64,000 nucleotides of DNA. It comes from Basidiobolus meristosporus CBS 931.73 (Eukaryota > Basidiobolomycota > Basidiobolomycetes > Basidiobolales > Basidiobolaceae). The stretch is from assembly GCA_002104905.1 (NCBI GenBank), contig MCFE01000298.1, positions 1 to 64,000 on the forward strand. The letters are read 5' to 3'. The position numbers and the translations under genes are program-made. Below the pieces are notes generated by a model, which saw only the letters and a list, made by a program, of their open reading frames with translations, was not told where the DNA came from and made no database searches. Shown here piece by piece: positions 44,580-55,310 of the stretch (the first letter of the stretch is position 1; every line of letters starts with the position of its first letter).

Positions 44580-45650
44580 TCTAGTGGGGTGACAGTGACA
44601 CCCACTGACAGATGTGCTCATTCCCATATTTGCTACTTCCCTGTATCTCTACTACACTCAGTTTAGTTTTATCCCATTTGTCTTACCTGATCAGTACTAT
44701 TCCATAAGCCAGTTGACTATCACACCTGCTTACCTTATTGCATAACTTACCCCTTGCTTTATGTAAGATTACTAGCTATAAGTGCTTCTACATTAGGCAA
44801 GTACCTGCGCCAGTACCCATGATACATGGTCAACCTGTGTCACCATCCCTACTGTTTCCATACCATATATGGTATCCATATGTTACACAGGTTTCAGAAT
44901 ACTGATTACTGATTGGTTGGATGTGCTGTACCTCTTAGAACCTTCTGGCACCTACTTAGAACATTCTTAGGTCATTCTGATGCCATTAAGACTTCTATTT
45001 GATATCCGGAACCTTCTGGAACACCATGATTAGTAATCACTTAGCCAGTAAGAAAAGTATATAAGGGAGGCTATCCCTCAACAATAAATCATCATCCCTT
45101 TTATCAAAATACCAACTTGTTGATTAGTGTGATCACTGCTGCCTACTGCTACCTGAACTTCCAACCCCAGACCACAGAACACTTCCAGGAAACCATGCTG
45201 ACAGCCAACTGACCATGGAGGCACTACTTGTGAGGAATACTCAGAGTAGGTATCTTTTACTATATTTGATTCTTTCCCAAGTTTGTACCTGTACAGGCAA
45301 AGATACTTTTCCATCTTTGTAACTATTGACCACAGCTGCATTCTTATCAAGTCCCTGCTAGTAGAGTTTACAGTTGCTTTGACTTTGGACGCTTTAGTAC
45401 ATTGTCATCTCAAAGAATACTGAACCCAGCATATACTTTTGTTAAGACGCCAACTAAGTTGGGGATTGTAGCTCAGTATTTTCCCTTGACAAGCTTGTGG
45501 CTTTATTCCCCTTCACATTAGATTAGAGACAGAACCCAAGTACTCCTAGCAAGCTTTTGCCAGAGGTTATTGCACCCAGTGAACACCCCACAAACAACAC
45601 ACTTGAGAAGTGTTGGACTTATATCTCCCTTGGATCTATACACCATCACA
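44580..45650 (+). repeat. Full-length copy of repeat D (1,071 bp)
   Basis: It begins TCTAGTGGGG (TGTAGTGGGG in other copies) and ends CACCATCACA, so TG...CA termini. Flanks ATGC and ACGC fit a 4-bp duplication with one change. The site is the AFTSKNATIA-to-CV junction of the transposase. It may be a solo LTR of an unseen element. No retrotransposon protein is encoded. Confidence 0.6.
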
Positions 45651-46544
45651 ACGCTACTGTTAACATATGCTGGAATCAGGACAGTCTCTGGATCATATGC
45701 TGCCAGCCACATGACAGTTATCCTCATGTACCATGTACATGGTAAGTTGCATGCTGGTATGATCTTGGAAAGAAGTACTTATAAATCCTCAGAGCCCCCA
45801 TTACTGATATTAGTGGAAACACACCACTTCTCTAGCCACAATATTGCATCATTCACCAGTAGATGGATTACTGGGCTCACTTGGCTCCGTAAAGTATCCT
45901 TGGCACTTGTTTTAACAGGTGCTGTCGCATTGCATATAGGTATTTGACCAGGCTCATAAGTGGTACTGCTGTTAGGGGAAGTAGGCTCAGAATCCATCAG
46001 TAGATCTTCTTTGTTAGAGCTATCACTCTGTGTGCCATATTCAGAAGGCTCAGGTGAGCCTAAAGGTGTCAAAAACTCACCTGCCTCAGTTTGCACAAGG
46101 TGACAAAGACAATATAGAAGCATCAGCTGGCTGGCAAGATAATGTTGGTATAGTAGTGACTGATGAAAGGTCAAATATGACTTGTGTGGCAAAACACTGG
46201 CCTTGGTCCTTGTAGTACTCTGTATGCTGACTGTGTGCTTCATGGCTGATCAGCTTTCTACAATAGCCAAGTGGTCTTTTTTCTCTTCTCTTACAGCATT
46301 GAGTCAAAGTAGTCTTATCTATGGGGCAAACAGTTTGACCTTCAACAGCGTATTGCTATTATATCACTTTTTGTTTGCAACTGGTGTGAGCTTATGACAG
46401 TCTTTTATTTGAGACAATGCAGCTACATGAATGTAAGATTCAATGATGAACTACCATAGTAAGCATTCTAGATAAAGTTGTGGCACCACATACGTATGTA
46501 TATGTAACACTATTTCCGCTTTAGTTTGAATCACTTCCATATAC

Positions 46545-47335
46545 ATGCTGCCAAAAAATAATACAAAGCTGCTGTTTCCCAACCAAACCCCACCACTGAC
46601 AGCAATGGAGGAATGGTTGGACAACAGCTTACTTTGACATTAAGTGCAACAAGCAGGGCTACATCCAAAAAAGGTCCTCTGGATAGTGTGCCCTTTGAAA
46701 ATAATAATGCTGACTTGTCAGGCTCTCAGTCAGGTAGGCAATTGAGAACCTCTGTGGAGCCACAAACTGACTGTTACACACAGGCATATGAGAATGTAGC
46801 ATACACAGTATCCTCAGTTGAAGACCAGCAAGTGGCCATCATAATACAATCACTACCCATATTAGCAAGTATGCTGTTTGCTCATGCCAATGCATCAATG
46901 AAGCAATTAGGTGCAGTGGCTGATAAAATAGATGCAATGGCCCAGAGAAATTAGGAAATAGTCCAGAAACGGGATAAGTGGATAATATGTATAGAGCAAT
47001 CAATATTCCAGGTGGAGAAAGCAGTACCTTTGCTACAAAGATGGAACTCAAGTAGCTCAATATAGGTGTTTATACCAAAGCCAAAAAATCAAAAGACATT
47101 GAAGATCTGTGAAGACATTCAGTGCAATAATGAAGAGTGGGCTAATATTCAAGAAGCTGTCAGAAGTCTAGCACGCCATCACCTTAAGGCAGGCATACCA
47201 TGGGACCATCAGGAACTCAATACCAAGCAGAATGCACTTGACTTGTTCCATAAGCATTATTGCTGGATTCATACAGCAAACAGATTTTGGGCCAGCATTG
47301 GTATGCTAAGAAAGTATCTTAAGATACCTTTCCAT
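46545..47335 (+). pseudogene. Second ORF of the CACTA-like element, copy E6
   Basis: It starts at the same ATG context as the other two copies. A long open part (46,613-46,951) covers the SKKGPLDSVPFE and LGAVADKIDAMAQRN blocks. After a TAG, the PKPKNQKTLKICEDIQCNN block and the LKAGIPWDHQEL region follow (47,066-47,330). It is cut by a fragment of repeat D at 47,336. Confidence 0.55.
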
Positions 47336-47462
47336 TAAATTAGAGACAGAACCCAAGTATTCCTACCAAGCTTTTGCCAGAGGTTATTGCACCCAGTGAA
47401 CACCCCACACACAAAACACTTGAGAAGTGTTGGACGTATCTCTCCCTTGGACCTATACACCA
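47336..47462 (+). repeat. Terminal 127-bp fragment of repeat D
   Basis: It matches the last ~130 bp of the full-length copy (45,520-45,650) and ends CACCACCACAC. It is joined directly to copia Gag sequence. Confidence 0.65.
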
Positions 47463-48181
47463 CCACACTGGTCTGATGTGTGTCCTTTCCTTTTGCAGTA
47501 GTTGCAAAAGAGATTGCTGTTGCCTTTGTAGGGTCTTGGGTACCTCTTTTTTTGGTTATCATTGCTCATTAAGGTATTTCTTTCTTCCTTCTTATTGGCA
47601 CTTGATTTTCTTAATTTTTTGCTAAGGAGCCTTCCATATATGTAATTTAAGGTCAAATCTTCAGCTCTGGACTCCAGGGCTGATACAAGGCCCTGAAACT
47701 TGTCTGTCAGGCTATTCAGGATGGTTACTATCACATCCTCTTCAGTAGTTGGTATACCCAGAGATTCCATCTCATCCACCAGTAGGGTAATTCTGTTGAT
47801 TAGATTTTTCATTTCTTCCCCTGGCAGCATCTTTGTGGTAAGGAATCTTTGTCTTAGGTATGTTTTCTTAGCAGCTGAACATGACTGGTAGGTATCTTCT
47901 AGTGCCATCCAGGCATTCTTTGTAGTTTTTGCTCTTGAGCATTGTATTAGCAATTTGTCTTTAACATTAAGGCAAATGCAGTTAAAGGCACTTTGTTCTT
48001 TCTTCTGGTACTCTAAGGCTTCCTCTCCCACGCTTTTAGGAGAGCATTCTTCTCCCATGACAATATCCCAAAGGCCTCTTTCTTGTTGCAGCATCTGCTT
48101 TGTCACCTTCCACACAGGGTAGTTAGATCCATCCAACTTTTCAGCAGAGGGAAAAATTCCAGTAATAGAAGTAGTAAACAT
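47453..48181 (-). CDS. Copia Gag, uninterrupted but truncated element
   Basis: From the ATG at 48181 the frame is open for 242 codons to a TGA created by repeat D. It has the retrotransposon Gag N-terminus (PSAEKLDGSNYPVWKV), the UBN2-like middle (INRITLLVDEMESLGIP, TILNSLTDKFQGLVSALES) and the CCHC knuckle CNYCKRKGHTSDQC. The element's own start, in the primer-binding site, is changed to ATC, so initiation would have to use this downstream ATG. All other Gag copies in the window carry stops. Expression is unknown. Confidence 0.6.
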   Translation of the reverse strand: MFTTSITGIFPSAEKLDGSNYPVWKVTKQMLQQERGLWDIVMGEECSPKSVGEEALEYQKKEQSAFNCICLNVKDKLLIQCSRAKTTKNAWMALEDTYQSCSAAKKTYLRQRFLTTKMLPGEEMKNLINRITLLVDEMESLGIPTTEEDVIVTILNSLTDKFQGLVSALESRAEDLTLNYIYGRLLSKKLRKSSANKKEERNTLMSNDNQKKRYPRPYKGNSNLFCNYCKRKGHTSDQCGGV

Positions 48182-48561
48182 TGCAGAGAGTGACAGATTT
48201 GGGCTGATAACCTGTTGTAAGATCCTTGGAGATATTAGAAGTGATTTGGTGGACAAGTAGACTATGTGGTTTTCACTTAGTGATTTTTTCAATGTAAAAG
48301 TAGTATTTTTACTTTTACATGGTACTGGCATAACAGGCATATAGAATAAGTTAAGGAAGTTCCCAAGAACATGTGTGCAAAGATTGGGGCTGTTTGGACA
48401 ACTTTGCAAGTTTTCATATTCAGGGTACCTGACATATTGGTGAAAATATTCTAAGTAAATCCCAACAAGGAATTTGGTCCATATTCCCTAGGAATTGAAG
48501 GTAATGATCTAAGTGATTAAGTTAGGTGAATATTTTGGTGTAATTACAAATTTTTGTATCA
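47463..48561 (-). mobile_element. Copia 5' fragment K7 with open gag
   Basis: On the minus strand this is LTR (48561-48213), then Gag to the zinc knuckle, then abrupt replacement by repeat D. Everything after the knuckle (protease onward) is missing. Confidence 0.8.
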
Positions 48562-49360
48562 TTACAAATCTAAGCAGCCCCAATGAGTTGTTTATCAGTT
48601 AAGTAATGCAATGTTAGATTGGGTGCAACAAGTAACTAATTTTTATTAGGAAAACTCTACCAAGGAATGCCAGATCTCTCTTGGTCACAAGCTAGTTTCT
48701 ACACTACTTGATTTGGAATTCACACAAACAATAGCCAGAGCACACCTATAAGGGGAACTAGAATCCAGCAGGGAGAAGGAATATATTGGCTCAGTACAAA
48801 AAAGTTCTTTGTGGATAATCAAGAGGTACTCATGGCAAAAGTGGTGGCAACCAAGCATATGCTTGCATAGAGTATATGTTACCAGCAATATAAGGGACAT
48901 GGCAGCTTTACAAGGATCATACTGAAAGACCATAGAGTTGAGGTCATAGAAGTGTGTCAATTGCAGTGCGTGTGCATATCTATAGCAGATAGTAACCAAG
49001 AGTCCATAGCTACTATTGGTTCAAGATATATATGGAGCAGCCATGGTAGTAGTGAGTAAGCAAATAAAGAAGCATGAATGTATAATACATGTATGAGTGG
49101 TGTAAGGGGAGGCAGAAAAATGAAATACTGTTTGGTAAATTGCTATTATATATTATACAGGACTAGCTGTAGGCTGCTGTACTGCAATGATAATGCTAGC
49201 AGTAGTTCACATCAACACATCCAGAGCACAGTCAGAACAACATTGAGTATTTTGCCCTATAAGGCAATTGCATATATGGGCCACTTAGGTCTGCTCAAAT
49301 ACATGTATATGGCATTAAGACCATAATACTGCCTTGATAGTCATGCCAAAAGACTGTTAG
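48562..49360 (+). mobile_element. Tnp2 C-terminal fragment E7
   Basis: The plus strand reads the LSWSQASFYTT and IYWLSTKKFFVD blocks and the CQLQCVCIS block of the transposase C-terminus, with stops. It begins directly against the K7 LTR. Confidence 0.65.
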
Positions 49361-49786
49361 AACATTTTCAAGTGAATTGCCTAATTTTGCAATAAATGCA
49401 GTACACCCCATTACAATCCTGCCACAACATCAAGAAGAAGGTCAGCAATTCCATGCAAAGACATATAGTTGAGGAGATATGAGTGTGCAAGTTGCTGCAG
49501 GTGTGAACAAGTGTTCAGGCTAAGAGGTAGGAGGCCCTAGGATATTTTTGATTTAGATTATATGCCTGTGGTAGTAGTGGGTAATGCAATACAGAGTCAT
49601 GATTCTACAGCTAATTATATGTATGACATATGGGGTTGTAGAAAAGTTATATGCTATTTGACATATTACACAGTAGAGTTGCAGAGGAACAGTAGTAGGC
49701 CATCATATAGCCATCATAAAGCCATCAAAGATCTACAATGAGGCCATCAAAGCACTTTAAAGTCTCTTCCAGTCTTAGGTAATCAG
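49361..49786 (+). mobile_element. Second Tnp2 C-terminal-tail fragment E8
   Basis: The segment around 49,460-49,640 again resembles the VCQLQ...VVVGNAIQ tail of the transposase, repeating the order of the previous fragment, so a second decayed copy lies in the same orientation. Similarity is weak. Confidence 0.4.
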
Positions 49787-49880
49787 CCCTATGAAAGTCT
49801 AAAAGTTGGAATATATATATTTCTAGATGGTATTCAGCTGGTACTCTTATGATTTTCTGCTGGTACTTGGCTGGTGCTTA

Positions 49881-50648
49881 TGTTGTAATTATTAGGTTTC
49901 CACCTAAATATTCATGCTTGCTTATTCACATAAATCTTATTCTTTGATTAGCATTCTGTCCTGACCAAATTTCTTGTTGGGATTTACTTAAAATATTTCA
50001 CCAAATTATCAGATACCCATATTATGATCTTTCTTGAGTTGTCCAAGAGCCCCCAAACTTTGCACACATATTCTTGGGACCTTCCTTCACAAACTCTACA
50101 CATTTGTTTGCTCTACTTTATCAAAAGTATAGATGCCATAAGTTTGATCAATAAATCTACAAGTGAATAGCATGTAAATCCTCTAGTTCTCTACATCACT
50201 TCCAATACTCCCCAGAATATTGCAACAGGTTATACCCCAGAATTTCATTTGAAATCTTTAGTGGAAGTAATGTGCAGCTGATTACCAAATATGTTATGAA
50301 TGTTAGCTTGCCTAATCTTCCCCTAGAAAGAGTGTATGCTTGTCTGCTGTGAAGCTGGTATCTAAGATACTGAGAGATGTTGCGTCTGGGAAAGCTTGAA
50401 TTCAGCTTCATTCTGCTGACCTTTTCCTAGTTTTTTGCCTTAGTGCAGATGTACAGGCTAGTTTTCACCCTGTCCCAATAATACAGGCTGCTATAGGTCT
50501 ACTATAGGGCAATAAGAGACTTCTCAGGGGGCTAACAATTTGAAATCAAGTGTGTTGCCATCTTTGACACTCCAGATAGCAAAGCACCATCAATATCCTG
50601 ATATAGAGTTATTGAGAGTGTCTAAAGCTCTGAGCAGCTGGTACTATA
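49881..50648 (+). mobile_element. Copia fragment K9: 5' LTR plus decayed start
   Basis: A copia LTR in the opposite orientation to K8 occupies 49881-50227 (TGTTGTAATT to TTGCAACA). GGTTATACCCC follows at once, a decayed form of the primer-binding site. The remaining ~420 bp are AT-rich with no recognisable Gag. Confidence 0.6.
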
Positions 50649-50997
50649 TGTTGTAAGAGTCTTGGAGATATTAGAGGTGATTTGGGAGGACAAGTAGATT
50701 ATGTGGTCTTCACTTAATGATTTTTTCAATGTAAAAGTAGTATTTATACTTTTACCTGGTCTTGGCATTCCAGACACATAGAATAGGTTAAGGAAGGTCT
50801 CAAGGACATGTGTGCAAAGTTTTGGGCTGTTTGGACAACTTTGAGAATTTTCATGTTCTGGGTACCAGGTATTTTGGTGAGAATATTCTAAGTGAATCCC
50901 AACAAGGAATTTGGTCAGTATTCTCTAGAATTTTAGGGTAATGATTTAAGTGACTAAGCTAGGTGAATATCTAGGTGGAATACAAATTTTTTCAACA
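50649..50997 (-). repeat. 3' LTR of copia element K8
   Basis: It is 349 bp, bounded TGTTGTAAGAGTC and TTTTCAACA on the plus strand. A purine-rich tract (minus strand GAGTGAGAG) adjoins it on the inside. Confidence 0.88.
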
Positions 50998-51008
50998 CTC
51001 TCACTCAG

Positions 51009-54000
51009 CTAAATGTTCATACTGACTGGTCCTAATTTTGGCCTAAAATATTCAAACTTGTCTCTAGCTAATGGTTTGGTAAATATGTCTGCAATCATTT
51101 CATCTGTAGGACAGTCAGCTGAGCTAACTAAGTTATTCTCTATAGCTTCACGTACAAAATGATGTCTAATATATATGTGCTTGATTCTAGCATGAAAAGT
51201 TGAATTTCTACCTGATTGTATACATCCTTGATTGTCTTGAAATAAAGTGATAGGCATTTTTTGACATAGGCCTAAATCTGTGAAAAGCTTTCTTAACCAC
51301 ATTGCTTTTTTTTTGCTTCACAGCCTGCCATATACTCTGCCTCTGTGGTAGAAAGTGCTACAGTTGGTTGCTTTCTTGAATTCCATGAAATTGCTCCTTT
51401 ACAGTAAAGAAAGGTGTATCCTGTGGTGGATCTTCTGTCTTGTAATTTTGTCCCCAATCAGTATCAGAGTATCCCACAAGATCCTGTTCTGAGTCCTTAT
51501 AAGTATATCTTAAGCAGATATCAGCAGTTCCTTTTAGGTATCTAAAAATCTGCTTAACTGCTGCAATATGATCAGATCCATAGTTCTGATTATGTTGACT
51601 GACAACTCCCACTGAATATGAGATATCTGGACGTGTTCCAAGCATGATATACATCAGACTGCCGATCATAGATTGATAAGGAAAGTCAGGGCTTTCAAAT
51701 GGCACTAAGCTCTCTTGATTTGGTTGAGTTTTGACCAAGTTAAGGTTTGTCTCCATTGGGGTAGCTGCCGGTTTACAGTCTTCCATTTTGTACTTCTTTA
51801 GTATATCTTGAATATACTTGGATTGGCTTAGGGTAATAGTCTGGGTACTTCTGTCTATGGAGAACTTAATCCCTAAGTAGTAACTAAGTTCTCCTAGATT
51901 GGACATCTTGAACTCCTTAGATAGGCTGGATTTAGTCACTTCCAATGTTTCTAGGTTATTGGCAGCTATAATGAGATCATCCACACACAGAGCTAATAGA
52001 ACTGGATTTGCTCTATCTGGCTTATAGTAAATACTATAGTCAGCATTACTTCTTTTGAAACTCAAAGATTCCAAATAAGAATCTATCTTGCAATTCCAGG
52101 CTCTTGGTGATTGTTTGAGACCATATAGTGACTTTTTAAGCTTGCAGACCAAATGGGGGTTATCTTGGTCAATAAACCCATCAGGCTGGTCTATATACAC
52201 ATCCTTGTCAAGTTCTCCATTCAAAAATGCAGTTTTTACATCCATTTGATGAATAAAAAACTTATATTTGGCTGCAATAGCCAATATTAATCTGATGGAA
52301 TTAAACTTGGCTACTGGTGCAAAGGTCTCAGTATAGTCAAGTCCTTTTGTTTGAGAGTATCCTTTGGACACAAGTCTTGCTTTATATCTTTCAATTGCAC
52401 CATCTGCTTTGTATTTTGTCTTGAAGACCCATCTACATCCAATTGATTTTTGGTTGAATGGTAATTTGACTAAGTCCCAAGTTTTATTTTCCAACTGGGC
52501 CTGATATTCCTCAGTCATTGCAGATCTCCATAACTTTGTCTGAGGGCTATTTAGGGCCTCTTTTACAGTCTGGGGTGCATCAATATGGACTGAATAGGCA
52601 TAGGCTAAGTTTGTACCCTCATGGATATAGTAACTTGTACTATTTCTTGTCCAATTGGATCTCCAGGCATTTGATACTGGAATGATCACTTCTAGGATAT
52701 TCCTGGGCACTGATTCTGGTGAACCATGGTTGTAGAGTCCTCTGGAGTGAAAAAATCTTCATTGTTTTGCTCTGATTCAATCCTGACAATTGGTGGACTT
52801 GGGATCAGATTTTTGTCATCATCTGATGTCATTTTTGGTGAAAATTTTGAATTTTCATCAAACACATCCCTGGACTTGATTAGCTTCTTTGCTTTGGTAT
52901 TGTAGAGTCTATATGCTTCACTCTCATTGCAGTAACCCAAAAATATGCATTTTACACTTTTTGGCTCAAATTTTGACTGATTTCCGGGCAGTTTCTTGGC
53001 ATATGCTGTACACCCAAATATCCTTAGATGTTCTGCACTTGGTCTGTATCCATACCATGCTTCAAATGGAGTAGAATCACGAAGTATTCTGTTATAACTC
53101 CTATTTTTAAGATTTACAGCAGTGGCAACTGATTCTGCCCAAAAATTGTAGGATAATTTTTGATCATGGATCATAGATCTTGCTATATCAATTATTGATC
53201 TGTTTGCGCACTCTGCTACTCCATATTGCTGTGTGGAGTATGGTACAGTAGTCTCTTGCTTTATCCCATGAATTTTGCAGAAGTGGATGAATAGTTTTGA
53301 GGTAGATTCTCCACCATTGTCAGAGTGTATTTTCTTAATTTTTTCACCAGTTTCTCTCTCCACCATGGCTTTAAATTCCCTGAGCTTAGACAGAGCTTCT
53401 TCCTTTCTCTCCACAAAGTAGACCCATGTGTATCTTCTATAATCATCAATAAGAGTGATTAAATACTTCATCCCGCCTAAGGATAAATTTTGCATAGGTC
53501 CACACAGATCTGAATGAATTAGATCTAATTTTTTCATAGTTTTGATTAACCCAGAGCTCTTGAACAATTGTCTGGCTTGTTTCCCATAGATGCAGGCTTC
53601 ACAGTACTCCAAATTAGCTGGGGGATCAATTTTTACTCCAGAAATTAGCTGATCTTTGATCATTTTATGCAAATAATCAAAATTGATGTGTCCAAATCTC
53701 CTATGCCAAAGCATTGGTTTCTCTTCATTTAAGTTACTTATATTGGCTTCCAGATATGATGGAATATAAGTCAACTTGTATAGATTCTGATCTCTGATGC
53801 CTAAAGCAACATGAGCACCATTTTGATCAGTGATTGTGCATCCAGTATTATCAAAACTGAAACTGAGTCCTTCTGCTGTGGCCTTGCTTACAGAGAGTAG
53901 GTTCTTGGCTACTTCTGGTACATAGAGTACTTTTTTGAAAGTCAGTTTATGGCTTCCTTCACTGCTTCTTAGGTTTACTTGGATAGTTCCTTCTCTCACT

Positions 54001-54272
54001 GCATCAAGTGTACTATTGTCACCCATGAAAACCTTCTTAATTGGAATTTCTTGATATTGGGTAAAAAGTTCTTTTTGGTGTGTAAAGTGTTGAGATGCTT
54101 CAGAGTCAATATACCACATCTGAGAATCCTTGTTTGTGGTCTTATTTAGTGCAGATATGAATAGTCTGTCTTCAGTTGTTGCAGCATTTCCATATTCAGG
54201 CTTTTTGTGCTGACTATCTTTCTTTTGAAGCACTGGTCTGAGGTGTGTCCTTTCCTTTTGCAGTAGTTGCAA
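51009..54272 (-). pseudogene. Copia Pol polyprotein of K8 (protease to RNase H)
   Basis: Frame 54272-52692 (526 codons) has the protease site with WYIDSEAS where DSGAS is usual. It also has the pre-integrase HRRFGH...CEAC finger, and integrase acidic residues in LIHSDLCGP, KIHSDNGGE and GVAECANRS. Frame 52710-51358 (450 codons) has RT: WVFKTKYKADG, HQMDVKTAFLNGELD, the active site LCVDDLIIAAN and LGIKFSIDRSTQTITL. RNase H starts in that frame (DTDWGQN) and finishes in frame 51302-51009 (LFQDNQGCIQ, HIYIRHHFVRE). Frame changes lie near 52,700, 51,440 and in a T-run at 51,306. Most catalytic residues survive, but the polyprotein cannot be read through. Confidence 0.85.
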
Positions 54273-54973
54273 AATAGGTTGCTGTTGCCTTTGTAGGGTC
54301 TTGGGTACCTCCTTTGTTGGTTATCATTGCTTATTAAAGCATTTTCTTCTTCCTTCTTATTGGCGCTTGATTTTCTTAATTCTTCATCCAGGAGCCTTCC
54401 ATATACGTAATTTAAGGTCAAATCTTCAGCTCTGGACTCTAGGGCTGATACAAGGCCCTGAAACTTGTCTGTCAGGCTATTCAGGATGGTAACTATCACA
54501 TCCTCATCAGTAGTTGGTATGCCCACAGATTCTATCTCATCTACCAGCAGGGTAATTCTGTTAATTAGATTTTTCATTTCTTCTCCTGGCAGCATCTTAA
54601 TAGTAAAGAATTTTTGTCTCAGATACATCTTCTTGGCAGCTGAACATGACTAGTAGGTGTCTTCTAATGCTTTCCAGGCATTCATTGCTGTTTTTGCTCT
54701 TGAGCATTGGATTAGCAATTTGTCTTTAACATTAAGGCAAATGCAGTTAAAGGCACTTTGTTCTTTCTTCTGGTACTTTAAGGCTTCCTCTCCCACGTTT
54801 TTAGGAGGGCATTCTTCTCCCATGACAATATCCCAAAGGCCTCTTTCTTGCAGTAGCATCTTCATCCTCACCTTCCACACTTGGTAGTTAGATCCATCCA
54901 ACTTTTCAGCAGAGGGAAAAATTCCAGTAATAGCAGTAGTAAACATTGCATAGAGTGACAGCTTGGGGCTCAT
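54146..54973 (-). pseudogene. Copia Gag of K8
   Basis: It reads from the ATG at 54973, inside the primer-binding site, through LDGSNYQVWKVRMKMLLQE to a TAG at about 54,650 (a Gln codon in the K7 copy). It then continues (frame 54628-54146) to the knuckle CNYCKRKGHTSDQC. It overlaps the Pol frame by 127 bp in a different frame. Confidence 0.85.
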
Positions 54974-54977
54974 AACC
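54966..54977 (-). other. Half-tRNA(iMet) primer-binding site of K8
   Basis: The minus strand reads GGTTATGAGCCC directly after the 5' LTR. Its complement, GGGCTCATAACC, matches the anticodon stem-loop of initiator tRNA-Met, the type of primer described for Drosophila copia and yeast Ty5. The ATG within it is the gag start. Confidence 0.75.
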
Positions 54978-55310
54978 TGTTGTAAGAGTCTTGGAGATAT
55001 TAGAAGTGATTTGGGAGAACAAGTATATTATGTGGTTTTCACTTAATGATTCATTGAATGTAAAAGTAGTATTTATACTTTTACCTGGTCATGGCATTAC
55101 TAACAGATAGAATAGGTCAAGGAAGGTCCCAGGAGCATGTGTGCAAAGTTTGGGGCTGTTTGGACAACTTATCAAATTTTTATGTTCTGGGTAAGTATTC
55201 TAAGTAAATCCCAACAAGGAATTTGGTTGGTATTCTCTAGAATTTGAGGGTAATGATTTCAGTGACTAAGTTAGGTGAATATATAGGTGGAATTACAAAT
55301 TTTTACAACA
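54978..55310 (-). repeat. 5' LTR of copia element K8
   Basis: It is 333 bp, bounded TGTTGTAAGAGTC and TTTTACAACA on the plus strand, followed by flank CTAAA. Confidence 0.88.

Larger units (their letters stand above)
44104..47335 (-). mobile_element. CACTA/Tnp2-like copy E6, split by repeat D
   Basis: It starts inside the transposase core (44,104), runs to the CPNCQESMT finger (44,577), is interrupted by repeat D (44,580-45,650) and continues to the transposase N-terminus (about 46,330). The divergent second ORF follows on the plus strand. Both ends are truncated. Confidence 0.7.
50649..55310 (-). mobile_element. Nearly complete Ty1/copia element K8
   Basis: Length is 4,662 bp. LTRs lie at 50649-50997 and 54978-55310, with flanking CTATA and CTAAA (5-bp duplication, one change). 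Order on the minus strand is Gag, knuckle, protease, pre-integrase, integrase, RT, RNase H, the copia order. The LTRs differ by roughly 10 percent by eye, so the insertion is not young. It is the most complete element in the window. Confidence 0.92.
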
